Source: Siphonodentalium dalli (lineage: Eukaryota; Mollusca; Scaphopoda; Gadilida; Siphonodentaliidae). From it: a stretch of DNA of 64,000 nt. Within the stretch, counting starts at the first letter, position 1. Every line of letters begins with the position of its first letter. The stretch spans positions 145,359,559-145,423,558 of the forward strand of contig CP136066.1 in the NCBI GenBank assembly GCA_032622095.1, written 5' to 3'. The position numbers and the translations under genes are program-made. Shown piece after piece: positions 27,801-42,800 of the stretch. Below the pieces are notes generated by a model, which was given only the letters and a program-made list of their open reading frames with translations, ran no database searches and was not told the DNA's origin.

Positions 27801-30800
27801 ACCTCGTCTCTCGATTTCAGAAGTTCAAGGAGTAAATAAAATTTGAATGACGTTTCCCCTCGCAGTTTGTCCTGGTTATCTGAGTGGCTGAGTATAACGC
27901 ATCCGAGTGAGATCGCTGTCTCGACCTGGATCTCCTCTGATGGAGGGTTCAATAGTATCTGTACAAGAATTGGAATCGCACCTTCTTCTGCTATCTTCTT
28001 TTGTGTCACCTTGTTGTTACAATATGCCACTCCTGTAAATAATTTAAACCTTTCTATACTAAATGGATTCTCCCACTCAGTTATAAAAGTATAGATTGGA
28101 ATAGTCTATTATTCATCTGGAGGGTTTTTCAAGAAAAATAATTAAGCAGACGACAGATAATACTAGTACAGAAGGAGTCTTATTTATTGGAGGGAAATGT
28201 TCAGATAAACAAAAAAAGTTTGTTACTCAGGGAATGGTCCATCCCCCAAAAAATGGTGCTTCTTACATTTTTATGATCTGCCATAAATAAAGAAATAGAT
28301 CAAGATTGTCAAGCTGGTGCTCATTATAGGCCGAAGCTAGATTGAACTTTCCAGATAAAGTCTTCATTTTTACTGAGTAATACTGAGTATTACAAATATG
28401 TGGATTGGAAATCAATGGTAAATATGAAATTTCGCTATTTAACCACTTCACTGCCAAAGGACATTATGACTTCGTTCGATGAGCCATTGACGTTATGGCA
28501 TTTTCATTGGAAAAATATAACGGGAATATCAAAAGAACCATAAAACTGACTCAGTTCCAGTTATGAATAATGGCCAACTGCTAGAGGTACTGAAGTAGGT
28601 CCATACTCAATATGCACGTATAGCACAAAATGTGACATATTACTTCCATACTCAGTACTTACTAATAGCACACAAAATGTTGAAAATACTAGATAATGCA
28701 GCCTAGAATACTTCCTTCTGTACATTGTCAGCAAAGTTTTCATGTAATAAGACTATTGAGCAAACTGCTCGCCATTAGCAAGGAAATAACCAAAACTTCT
28801 GACCAAGAATATTGTTATAGTGAGAGAAGATTAAAGGTACTCAATCCAATTTGATGGTCCCCACATCATCAGATTCCAACAACAACAGCATTTTTTAAAT
28901 GCCGCTTCAGTTATCAGAATCGAGTAATTGCCCAAAAATAATACTAACCTCAGTCAACTATAGCATAAAATTTCCCAAAAACTGTTATTTATCAACATTT
29001 TGTTCAACAAAATTTTGCCGGTTTGTCAAATATAGATCTGAATAAAAAAAGGCCACTTGATTTTAGAGTTATCGATCTTCATCTGCAATTTGGTCCGAGA
29101 CTGTCTTCTCCGAGACTGTTTACTGGGCCACTAAAAATTATCGGTGGTGAAAAAATAAGATTTCAAAAATCGATATCTGATCACTCTGAGCTTTGATGGG
29201 TGGGTTCCTCAAATCGTATCAAATTCAAACAATTTTTACACATAGCCATGGAAATAGTAATTTGCAAGTGTTAATTCGGATTACGCATCTTTAAATGCAA
29301 AGTTGTTGAATCTAAACCTGATTATTACAGTCAGAATAACTTACCGACACATAGAATGCCTAGGACTTTAATAACCATGAGTAGTACCCTGTCGGAAGTT
29401 TTCTGGGATCGGAGCAATCGGACGAGTTGCTGGAAGGCTTCAGCTTCCGCCAGTTTGTTCTGGTTATCTAGATTCTCACGGCCCAAAGCAATAGCAGTCA
29501 TGCACCCTGGGAATGGAGAAAGTTATCACGTTTCATAATGATCATTTTATGTCAAAAAGTACATTAAAATAAACAATATGTGTTCTCAGGCAATTAGATC
29601 TCAATTTTGAGATGGGGGGTAGTATTTATTTAATTTTTTTTCTCTCAAAATCTGGAAAAACATACTCAAGAAACAAAAACATTTTCATTTTCGTTGTTCA
29701 AATCCAATATTCGCAACAGAATATATTGAAAATATGTTTGACGAGGCTTTTTAAAAGAAAATGAGGGAGGTGCCTGAGAACATAGAATTTATATTTAATT
29801 GACCTAAGCAGGGGATTTGCCAACTTTTTTAGATATATACATAGATACATATGAACCCTGTCATCAATGAATACATACCAACATATAGGAGTTTCTCCGA
29901 GGGTTCTAGTAACATCTGTATGATGTGCGGGATGCTAGTCCTCTCCGCAATGTATTTCTGCTGCGTTTTTGTGTGACCTGCCAGCGCCCACAGTGCACAT
30001 GCTCCCTGCTCTCGGACTTCCACATTTATGTTCTACAATACATACCATGAATATTTACTTCTACATTTATGTTCTACATTACATACCATGAATGTTTACT
30101 TCTACATTTACGTTCTATAAAAAAACAACACAACTATTTATTACAGTCATTATACATTCAATGATAAATTAGTGAACAGGTCTTTGACAAGTAACAAATG
30201 TTTTCTTCACTGTAAAAATAAAGCATTTGTTTCTATGCAAAACACTATGCTGTTCAGATGTGACACATTTTGTGTTTTTCGATTGAATGGCTGGTTAATC
30301 AAATTTTAAACCTTTCATGACGGGAGCAGTGCTCCCATAGTGAGCCTCGCATATATAAGAGAATGCACTGGCTTACAAGGTGAAGGCAAATATTGTTAGG
30401 CCAAAGCATTATCTTATATATGCGAGGCTGCCTATGGGAGACTTGCATATATAAGAGAATGCATTGGCACAGGGTTTTCTAAAATATTTCAGGAAGTTAA
30501 ATACTTTAAAGTGATTTGGATCACTCTGCTGGGATGGGAATAGCGAAAAACCTTACCAGGAATTGGAAACATGGCAACATTTTTCATATACTCTTAAGGC
30601 CATTCCACAGGTGTTTGCCACATGGATTGGATGGCATGCCTTGTGGCAAAGGAGTTTTTGGCATTATCTGCATTTACGACGTCTACGGCGGTTACTCGTA
30701 TGTTTCCAGAGAGCTCAGGGTTTTTTTGTTATCTGCGTATTTTTTATTTAATAAAAATGACTGCATGGTGCAGCGATACAGAATCGCAGCCCAACACTGA

Positions 30801-33800
30801 CCTAGACAGGAAACTGCGTGCTTCCAGTGTCTTCATTCTATACTATCATTGTAAAAGCTAGAATTAGCTGAATAAACCACAGCCAAATGCGCACCACAAA
30901 CACTGCATGGAAGGACCTATTTACATGAAAAATATGCAGCAACTTTCGTTGATATCATCTTTATAGTAGGTTTTTTAGTTGTTTTTTTTATCAGCGATAT
31001 ATTTGTCCCGAATTAAGAACTATACTGATTTACAGTTTTTCAAATGTTATGTTTTCTGAAATTGATTGATTGGTGTGGTCGGAATTTTCAGCAATATTAG
31101 TTGAATGCTACATTTTTTCAGTGCATGTACTTAGTATCAAGGTAAGTGCACAATCAATAATTTGTTCTGTAACCCATAAATGTCCGTTTGACATTAGACT
31201 GACCTTGAGGAGTCTGATGAGCGCCTTAGGAGCATCGAGATCCATAAAGGCTTTCTGACTGTCCGGGTTATGTTCAGATAGGGCCTCCAGGGCACTGGCT
31301 GCCTTCACCTGTACTGTAACATTCCGTCCCTTTATCAGGTCAACAAGAGACCTACAGATAAAATTGCATACAGGAGTATAAATAAGTTGGAAAATAAATA
31401 TGCTGTAGTCTAAATCTGTTGATTTCTAAAATTATATATGCTCCCATTCAGTTCTAAAATTGGACTCATTCAAATTGACGTTTTGATAATATAAACCCCA
31501 TGAAGGACCGGGAGAGAAACAAATGGATTCCCATTGATTTATTTGTTGGGATGTTCAGATAGTAAGGCCAATAAACAGTGATAGTCTGAACATCCTACAA
31601 ATTAACCCTTTCTATAGGAAATATTCATTGACGAGTAGTTCCTTTTTAAAAGAAAATATGCAGATAATAAATAACTTATATTATCTAAACATTTCCCACC
31701 AATGAATATGAATTCTTAGGCACTTGCATTATCATTTTGTCAGACTGTTTTCTGCTCACATATTCTTAGCATCCCTCCAAATGAATAATAGACCATAGCA
31801 ATGTATACTTTTATGACTGAGTGAGAGAATCGACAGAGTATAGACATAGCTAATGAATAGATATCAAGTAAAGTCAGTCTCAAGACATCGTGAAGGACAT
31901 CTTTGACAAATTTAAAGTTATCAGTGAATGTCACTATAGCCCAACGTATCATTTATTCAGGTTATTATTGCAGCAACAAACAAAACAATTGTTCAATTTT
32001 AAAAGTTTTGCTGGCGGAGTCAATTTCAAGGCTGCAACTACTGTAGAAACGAGATCGCAACCAATTCATCCATAAAAGACCTAGACACAGATTTTAGTTC
32101 CCAGATAATCAAGATTGTGATGTGCACCAATCGGGCACTTCGATTACACAATGTGTCGTCTGCCAATACAATTTGGGGATATAGAGAATCTAAACTAAAA
32201 AAGAAAAAGACTAATTCATTCTGCAAATGTCAAGCACAATATTTTGAGGCCTGTTTCATATCACTAAATTACTGACCGCACAGCACCCTCTGCTACGACT
32301 GCATCCTGGTTAGACCGGTTCCCTGCACAAACTGCTGCAATAGCGGCTGATGTGGCAGCTTTAAGAATGACTGTGGATAAAAGATTAAATAATAATGCAA
32401 TAATCGACTCCTTAACCACAGCAGAATTATGGGTAATTTTTCAGGATTTAGTTGGAAATATAGCCATATTTCCAACTAAATCCTGAAAAATTACCCATAA
32501 TTAACTGAATGGAGGTATTGAGGGTAGTAATGCAATAAACAGGTCTCAAATAATTGAAAATTTACATAACCTGAAAAAAATGTAATTCAAATTACCTTTG
32601 CAAAACCAATATTTATTTTGATTAATCTTTTATTGAAGTATGCATTCGGACCAATATCTACTTTAAAATATTCAGTTTGAAATCATTGACGTGTGTCCGT
32701 AGTGACTACGGAGCTCTAGTAGCAAACAATAGAGATATGAACAAGAAGTTGTACCTTGTGGATCCCTAACATGCCAAATTGAAACATGGTCAGGATTTAA
32801 CCCAAATTTAAAATAAACAAAGAAGGGAAACGGTTTGGTCATTGGGCACTCATTCAGATCTGATAACCCATGGCTAAGATTTAATATACAACAATGGCAT
32901 GGATTAAAGGGACGTGCGGCCTTCGTTGTAGGTTATAATTTAGAAATAACATTCATCAAATTATGATAATTTCCTCAAGAATATACTAATAGTATAGCAT
33001 AATGATGATAAAAAATGCAATATTATTCACAAAACATACTTTGTGTCAGAGGAAATGCAGGTGGAGTATTGTTAATTTCTCGCAAAAAGTTCAGCGAATT
33101 GTTTATAAGCAGAGACACGATATTGCGTCATTTTCTTATTTACATAAAATTGGTGTGATTGCGATTGTTGATGTTGCCAATAATTTTATCTTCGCCTTCC
33201 ACAGTGCAACAGAACATTTTCATTGGATGATCCAGTAGTCCTGAGTGTTTGTTAATAAACAAATGGTTCTAAACATTTTTGATGTTTGTTTACATAACAA
33301 AGTGTGCAAATGGGACAATAACATGCAATGTACGTGATATACCAACCACGAAGGCCACACGTATCTTTAGTCCCATATGTGAAACAGTACTTACTTGAGT
33401 TCACAGTCAGAAATTCAACGAGAGGCTCTAAGCCTTCACACTCGGCCACGGCATTCTGGTTCTCTTCATTGTTAGTACACAGTACCCTAACTGCATTGAC
33501 GGCATTTACTAAAACATCTTCCAGCTCCGATTCCAGAAGACTGATTAGTGGAGGGATGGCGCCCTGCTCTGCAAGTAGAGCCTGATTCCCATCAATGCAG
33601 GCCAGATCGGAGAGAATGATGGCAGCTCGTGATTGGATGTCGTCCAGTGCTGAAGCTAGGAGGTGCACAAGTATCGGCCCAGAGTTTGCGTCTCGCAACG
33701 CTACTCGGATTTCCTCGTGTTCTGATATATTACAAAGTACGGAAGCGGCAATGGACTGGATTTCCTCATTATCTAACCGGAGCAGACCGACCAGAGCAGG

Positions 33801-36800
33801 AACACCTTCTGTAATATCAAACCAAGAACAATTTAATATAATCTTCTTTACTGAATTGAATAATCGATTATCCCACCCATTTATAAAAGTATTCATTGGA
33901 GATGTCTATTATTCATCTGGAGGAATTTTTGGAAAATATGAGCAAACAGTAAAAAGTGTAGAAGAAATCCTATTCATTTGAGGAAAAAGAAACAAACTTT
34001 GTTGAACTAGCTTATTATCTTAACATTTATCTGGACATTCATAAACTAGATGGTCAAGGTCATATGATGAGACCATTTTGTTGATGAATATTCAGTCGTG
34101 AGTCCATTAACTGACTTAAAACACAGTTTTTTAACATACAATGAGAAATTAAAATTAAATTGATGAAAATTTCCGATAAAGGAGTTGTTTATAATGCTTT
34201 TCTGGGAAAAAAAATAGTCCTGACAACAAACCACTCCCCTTGACACAGCTTGTGAGAGTTGAAATTGCATGTGGAGTTTGCCATGAACATGTTGGACACA
34301 ATACCATGCAATACAATTTTGTCCGAAAATTAACGTTGATGTACGTAAACATAATAATATATTTGTTTTGGGCTGAATACAGCAAGTATAGTATATATAC
34401 GTAATATTGAGACTCCATATGGGAGACTTGCATATATATATAAGAGAATGCATTGACACAGGGTTTTTCACAAAACACCAGGAAGCTCCAGACATGGAAG
34501 GGTTAAGTAGTAGATTTATTGAGTAATGGTGTACTTAATAAGGGAATTAACAGATGACAAGGTGTAAGTTGAGAAATATAGACAAGCCTGCAAATAATGT
34601 GTCTGTCATTTGCAGAATGAGGTCCCCAGAGGGTGAATTTAGTGACACCTTCCTACATGACGGGATAGCGTCACCAAATTCATCCTCTGGGGACCTCATT
34701 CTGTTTGACCTCAACTGCTATGGGATACCTAGCTTAGATCTCTTTCCATCAATGTATCACATTATTATAATCAATAAATTTGAAAAATGATCAAGGAAAT
34801 ATGGGTTGATACAAAAATCAGACTTGGCACTGAAAGGGTTAATTCAATTGTTATCACCTGCATCTAGTATACATCTCCAGTAATTAGGCTTCGATGTAGA
34901 CAGCACTTCTAGGCATTTCACAGCACTATCCTTCTTCACCATACTCTCATCTCCAAGCATATCTGAAATAGGCAGAGAATCCAATATAAAAATTATGCAT
35001 GACATTGGGAGTGGCTGCAATTTTTAAGGAAATATATCAAATTCCATGAATTAACCCTTTGAGTGGTCGATTTTTGTATCAACCCATATACCCTGTGCCA
35101 ATGCATTCTCTTATATATGCGAGTCGACCATAGGTCGCCTCGCATATATAAGAGAATGCATTGGCCTAACATTTTTTTTTTTTTTTTTTTTTGTTTTTTA
35201 CAATTTAATAATTTATTCTTATATTCTTTAACAGACTTATTTTGTAGGTTTAGGGCCGATGATATCGGCCCCTGGCACTCAAAGGGTTAATAAATAACTC
35301 ACGTAATTATAAATGGAAAATTTAATGAGGGAGGTATTATATAATATTTTCCAAGAATTTTAGAAAGAGATTAGGGCCCTGCAAATCCTGAGTTTGTTCC
35401 AAAAGAGGAAGGGTTTTCAAAAAGAGTGACCGGCTAATTTATTGGGGAAAAAGTTTAACTCAACCCGTTTTGTATTCCTGCTGAAAAAAATATAGTTCCC
35501 CAATTCATGCTTGGGAATTATTCCAATCGATTCATAAACTTATAACATTCTTGCAAATAATTCTTGTACTTTGATACAGTAATTTCATCTAAATAATTGC
35601 CAACACAAATGTATCGCTAACTTTTGTGAAATGCCATGCATTATGGCATAGTGATCTACGCCAATGAAAGATTTGTTATCAAACATGTCCCCGTTTGCAG
35701 ATACTATATTTAAAGCCACGTGCTTAGTTAACCCTTTGCGATAAAATACGTTGCTCTTACAACTATGTTATTTACAAGGAATACTACAGAAAGACGATGG
35801 TAAATTCATTTAAAAATATATATAACCAACTGTTTTATAATGTGTGTGAAGCGTATGTCTGCATTTAGTGATTTACGATCACCCAGTTTTTTCTGCTCAT
35901 TTTGTGGACCAAGTCTAAGGTTCAATAAAACCCAAATCCCTGTCAAAGGATTTGAATAAGGTTTCGAAGCGAATTAAACATAAAATTGTTCGCAGGGCCC
36001 TAAAAGGGATGTATGGATAATTTTATTGAATATTAAAGTAACCTATCCTGCAATAATCACACACCCTCTGCATTCACACAATTAGCCTCCGTAAGAATCA
36101 GTACAAATCGCGATACGGTAACACAAACTTTTGCGATGTTCATTAGGCAATACCTGAATTCTTCACTTCACAAAAAGTGATAAACACCTATGTCACTTCA
36201 AGCCGACCATGTGTACGTGCTCTTCGCATGGTGTCCACTTCAGAAAAAGTGATAAACACCTTTATTATATGATCATAAACTTTCTTCTAAAAGTCCCATA
36301 CTAAATGATGGGCAAAAGAAGTTGATAAATCACGATATCTACCTGGTTGTTCTATAAATAGGCCAGATGAGTTAATAACAAGGTCACGCGACGTCATGAG
36401 TTATTAATATGAAGTATGTTCATGACAATGTAGTGACGTTTGGTAATATTTTTCATCATAGATGTATTGTTTATTAACTTTGTTGTTGAAAAACACTGTT
36501 GTGCATTTTATGGATTTATATATATGGGTCAGTAAGGTAGTTCAGGCCTAATGGGCTTGATACCATTGGTGGATCATATAATAAAACACTTATTGCATGG
36601 TATAGAGGTTGACATGAGGATTTATCAACCCTTGGAAGTTAATATTCACCTCGGCCTTTGGCCTCGGTGAATATTAACTTCCTTGGGTTGATGAATCCTC
36701 ATGTCAACCTCGAAACCATGCAATAAATGTATAATGTCACTTCATACCGATCGTGTGCATGCATGCACGCACTTGCTCACTGCGTGTTGTTATTGTGAGA

Positions 36801-39800
36801 CTGTGTTGGAATTTGAACAATAAATGTTCCTTAAAATTGTTGTGGTAGTTTTGAAAGTTGTTTAAACTATTAATGTTCTATTAAAATGAACTGGTATAAC
36901 ATAATAAGAAATGACTCGCAGATCAATTGGGGTCATTGGTTTTGACCGGCAGAGTAATTAAACAAAGTTTGTGTGAATCCCTTCAGGATTGATACACTTT
37001 GTTTAATTACTCTGCTGGTCAAAATACAATGACCCCAATTGATCTGCAAGTCATATCTTAAATGATTTTAGCCATTACATCTTCAATACAAACTTTATCT
37101 AAATTTCTGATTATGGATAAATTTGAGATAATAGTTTTTGATGCCAACCAGCACTACCACAGGTATGGTCATTTTAAAACCCCATCAACGGAAAACCATT
37201 AAATCATAGTTAAATTAAATTAAAATATGTATTAAACTCTAGCTAAACTCTTACTTATTAAATAGTGTGTTATTAATAACATTAAAATTATATATAAATT
37301 GTTTTAATGATATTAAAATTCGACTTTAAAGATATGGTAAGCGCTGGCAAGTGGGTATTGCTGTTAAAATAGCCACATCGGTTAAAACCACCATTAACAG
37401 AAATAATATTATATTATAGACAAATTTTGTTCTTATACCAATCATAAATTTTGCGTAAATAGCATGTTATTGTCATGTTAGTATGCGGTGTTATGTAAAC
37501 AAGAGGTACGCTGTCGCGTGGCATTTGCCCCCGACCGTAGCAATTCGGATTAAGCATGGACGAAACTGCGGATATAAGTTGTTGGCACAGGTAATCGAAC
37601 TGTCAAAGCTCATGCTATCATAAATTCTAGAAATTCCGGAAACCCAAAAACAATCATCACTTCTAGAAATTCCGGAAACCCAAAAACAAGCGATCCGGAA
37701 ACCCAAAATCAAGCGAAAATTCAAATTTTCTAAGTTGAAAAAAGGGCCATAACTCTGGCAAAAATCATCAGATCATACCCAAATTCGCACTTGACATGTA
37801 TTTTTATATAACTGATCCACAAAAATACGGGATTTGCAATCGTACCACCAAAGCTCACACTATCATCTGGAAACCAAAAAAAACAAGAGAAAAATGATAT
37901 TTTCTAAGTAAAAAAAGGGCAATAACTCTGGTGAAAATGGGTGGACGAAACCCGCGCTATGCATGTAGCTGTTCCCCCATGCTGCTCTATCACCATACCA
38001 AATATCAGCTAAATATGCCCAGCGGTTGCTGAACAATAATGCAAAATGTTTGTACGGACGGACAAAATTTAATTTTTCTAAGTCAAAAAAGGGCCATAAC
38101 TCTGGTGAATATGGGTGGACGAAACCCGCGCTATGCATGTAGCTGTTCCCCCATGCTGCTCTATCACCATACCAAATATCAGCTAAATCTGCCCAGCGGT
38201 TGGTGAACAATAATGCAAAATGTTTGTACGGATGGACAAAATTGAATTTATAAGTAAAAAAAGGGCCATAACTTGGTGAAAATGGGTGGACGAAACCCGC
38301 GCTATGCATGTAGCTGTTCCCCCATGCTGCTCTATCACCATACCAAATAACAGCTATGATAGTTCAGTGTTCAGGCTTTCTTTAAGGAAATATATATTAT
38401 ATTTTTAAAAATATCATATTTCCGCCAAAGGAAGCCCTCACACTGAACTATATGGATTAGAATGCAAGCCCAGGAGGAGGCACGAGCAATAAAGTTAATA
38501 GCCAAATTTTGAGTAAAGGTACTCTTCTAAAACAGATTGTACCATATATGAACACTTTAATGAATCTGTTAGGATTATTTACGTGAAATAACTCATAGTT
38601 AGAGTGCTATATTGCTCAAATGTGTACCGCCCCCCCTTGTTTTGAAACAAACATCCCATGAGGTGCCATCCAATGCATAGTTGCGAGCGAACCGAGCAAG
38701 TATAACGTTAGAAGAAACTCTTCGTTCCTCTCTGTGTCGTCTTCTTCAGCTGTCTGTTCTAAGGTCCCACCCGTCAAGGTCCCATGATGCAGGATCATGA
38801 AGGAAGGAGACTAACTCACTCTCCGCCTTAGCGACAGAACGACCTGCAGACGGAGGCCCACTCCATCGATGGCGAGACAACCTAAGTTAACTAACTGCTA
38901 TTCGCCAAAGAAAAAGCCAGAGAACCTGATGCCAAATTTGTGGCACAGGGATTGAGTTGAGAACCCATTAGGCCAAACAGGTTGTACAACGATAATGGAG
39001 TCAAGCCATCTGAACAGAGGGAGCCCTCTCTGAGGTACCTATGCATCACAGGATATCCGACAGAAATCCTGTGATACAAATCTTACGAGTATATAAACAG
39101 TCCTTCCCATGAGGAAAACACACCGAGAGCATTTATTTGCTCCCGTAATGCAGAAGACGGGTGTAATATGGCACCCATACGATACCATAATTGTACATGT
39201 AAGTTTGGTTTTTGCTCAAACCAAAAGTCATTGTGGAATAGACCTATGTCTAGTTACACTTTAATATGCCATAGTTGCACTGAGATGGTAAAGCATCTAA
39301 ATAAACCTTAAAATAGTTCAATATTGAACCAACAATTACAGTCTCCATTAGTATTTTGTGAAGAAGGACGGGTGCGAATTTTAGCACACGTGAATTGAAA
39401 ATTACGAGTGCATACGGGTTCGAGAGCAATCACTCCCGTCTCCTGGGAAGGACTGATATAAATATATAAAAATGATATAAAAATTATATATCAAGGTGAT
39501 CTATAAGTCACAATGAGATCATTGCAGAAGGCCCTTTGGCTCTTTGACAACTGAAATCAGTTCAAATGATGTACAATGTAATCAGATGATAACCACGGGT
39601 AAATTGTCACCATGCGGAATATTCAGTTCGGAGCCTCTGCCCAGAACATCATGTCACTTTCCCCCCCAAACATGCAGCAGAACGACCTAGGTGTGTGATA
39701 TGTTAGTGTGAGGCATGCAGCAAACTAGGGGAAGACCCCCTCCAAAAAGGCTCGCTGATTAAGGAAACAAATGAAATTTTTTATCCTCCTAGTAAAGGAC

Positions 39801-42800
39801 ACACATCCCTTTATAATGTTGTTACTTATTGAATTTTAAGAGCCATGATGGAGAGGAGCTCCCCCGACCTAAGTGGTCCTGTTGAAGGCATGTTTAAGGA
39901 AAATAGGACAAATCCAGCATAGACCGAAGCGAGCAGAGTTGTCAGCATGATCTCAGGCCCTTATGATTGGGCGGCTGGTGCCATGTGGTTGGGATCCCCT
40001 CATATGGGTTGGTCCCTGCCTGCAAGGAAAGGTTTGATGGCTAGTCAAAGAGCTTCCTCGAAAGCTGAGCTGGACAGCGCAAACGTCTTTGCCTGTTTTT
40101 ATTGTCGAATGTTGATAGGACAATTCCGGCATATACCGAAGCGCGCAGAGTTGGCAGCATGGTTTCAGGACCGTATGATCGGGTGCCATGGGGTTGGGAT
40201 CCACTCGGACTGGGTGGTCCCCTGCCTGCAAAGAAAGGTCTATAATGCTAGTCAATGAGCTTCCTAGAAAGCTGAGATGGACAGTGCAAACGTCTTTGCC
40301 CGCGTTATTGTCTATTGTCTATAGGCGTGCAGTGCCCTGTTAATTTTATTACCATGCGCCAGATAATCAAATTGATATTGGTAATAGTAGTATGAAGAGC
40401 CATGAGATGTACTCTGTCGGCCAGGCCATTGGCAGGGTCGTTGTGGCACGTGACAAGAGAAATGCTTTCCATGTAAATGTGCTTCATTCATGTGTGAAGT
40501 CTATTGACCAGTGTGTCAGTCGCGGGTCGTGTCACTTACCTATGAAATGTATATCACAGGTAAGATAGATCGTGTTCTCGATGCATTTTGAAGACGGTGG
40601 TACGAGTGCGCAGGGCGAGCCAGGCGAGCTTGAGAGTACATAGTTCAGTAGGAAGAAGCATATAGATGAGATAATCCGTGGATAGGAAATCACGATCCGC
40701 AGCTTCTGCCTTACCGATGCCAGACTGTGACGACCGAAAAGACCCACAGTCTGACGTATTGTGCGCAGACGGGTCGTCATCGAAAGCCTCAGACGCCTTG
40801 GGGTGTAAGGATAGCATGTCGCTCTCTGCCCTAGCGTCGGAACGACCTGCAATAATGGACGACAAAACACTAGAGGGAGGCCCATTCCGGCGATGGCTCA
40901 ATCGAGGAGTAAATACCTCCCATGGAATTTTAAGGCTGATAAACTGAGTTCCAATTTTGGAGTCCAGTGTCGAAATGAAGAATCCCATAGCCATTAGCCA
41001 AAACTGGTTTCTTCTGATAACCGGAAGGAGGTGGAGCCATCGGACCGGGGTGAGCCCCCCCCCCCCCCCCCCCCCCCCAAATGCAGGTGGTCCCGACCAA
41101 GCTGAATGTCCTGTCCAAGCAGAACGATGGGTAGAGGCCATTGCAGCAGAAACCCCAAGACGGCTGAGAGGCAGGCAAGGCCGTGTCTTTATATAGATCG
41201 TGACCAAGGGGACCGGGCTTGCTACCTCATGGATAGGGCCACTGCCCTATGCCGAAGTCGCCGTAGGCCGCCCAGCCGGTGTCGTTACGTTCGCACGCGA
41301 TTTTGGCAACTTCAGCACACAGAACCGCTTGCGCCGGTGTGGGACCAAATGTCCTGGGGGTCCCAAGTACCCCTGCATCGCCACCGGTCGCTTCCCCACT
41401 AATTGATTTAATGCCGCGGCATAATCGGGGGAGCGTGAACTGTTCCTGCCCGAGAAGAGATCCGACCGAGAAATACTACCTGGGAAGGATCCAGAGATGG
41501 TGCAAATAAAGGCTCTATATCATACTAGTAGACTATCTCATCCGATTTTCATGTTTAGTTGTTGAATTATTCTTCTCTTAGAAAAATTTGTTGAAATAAT
41601 GGAGAACCACTTTAATAATTACTATCCCCAGGGTCTCCAGAGTTTGAGCGCCCAAACCTGTAGCAGGTAGAAAAACATCCCTGGATCCTTCTCAGAAATT
41701 TACAAGCCCACCGGTTCAGACCGGCTTGCTGAACAGGCTGGTGTATAATCGCAGCTATTGTTCATTAGACCTACCGCCATACTTAAAGTAATTAACCACC
41801 AATAACGTGGTGTCACCTAGTTAATATGGCGGTACTATACCGCGGTATCCTCCAACACCGCGGCACCGATACCGCTTGTTAACGCGAACAAGCATGCGCG
41901 AGTAAATACCTCCCCTAAAAGAGTTCCATGAAAATCACCGCGGTATTCCACAAAATTAATGCGGTGCCCGCTAAAAGACCACTGTATCATCACCCAATAC
42001 CGTAACTTCACGCCATGACCGTCTCGATACCGCTACCGTTTATTACCGGTATCACCGCGGTCATGACCGGGGTATCACCCCGTTTCTCTGGTCAATCACT
42101 TTGAGAATAGCGGTATATACAAGGTAGCTATTAATCGACATACCTCTATGACATGGCTGAGATTTATTCGTAGCACTACGGTACTACTGTCATATGAAGT
42201 TATTGTTATGCATGTGACATTGATAAACCAAGATCTAATCAACTGTCAGTATTCTTGGGTAGATTGTAATCAACTTCAAGGTCAAACGTGATTAACACAT
42301 CTGGATAATTTGTATTGAAACATAGTATTATGTGAAAGCACGTTGTTCATAACATGACGAGAGATAGCGTCAGTAGCGATGGAATTATTGTTAAATAAAT
42401 TTCCACGCATTAAAACGTCAAAATAATTCCAACGAAATTATGATATTTCCGGCGGAGAATCACGTGGCATTTTTGATATCTGACAAATTCAATCATACCT
42501 TATAGGTGCTATAATAATTCCATAGATGTATTTCTCACAATAATCTGTGCGCCTCGTAAGGCCTTGAAATGGTATCTGGTTTTGACATTGATAAACCAAG
42601 ATGTTAATGTTATCAACTTTAAGTTCGAATGTGACCAACACATCTGGATCAGTGGTATAGAACCATAAAACAACAAAGTATTATGAGAAAGAATGTTGTT
42701 CATAACATTATGATAGATAGCGTCAGTAGCGATGGTAATTATTGCTAAATAAATGTCCACGCGTAAATAAATTCCCACGAAATTAGGAGACTCCCGTTAG

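Noticed and set aside
37863-38309. 148-codon minus frame with a repeated peptide (MHSAGFVHPFSP)
   Set aside because: It is a by-product of the 174-bp tandem repeat; the same frame appears at 43254-43849, broken differently.
40554-41207. 217-codon minus frame, the longest unspliced frame in the window
   Set aside because: It spans the C24 run (as poly-Gly), overlaps other frames of similar length, and has no recognisable domain.
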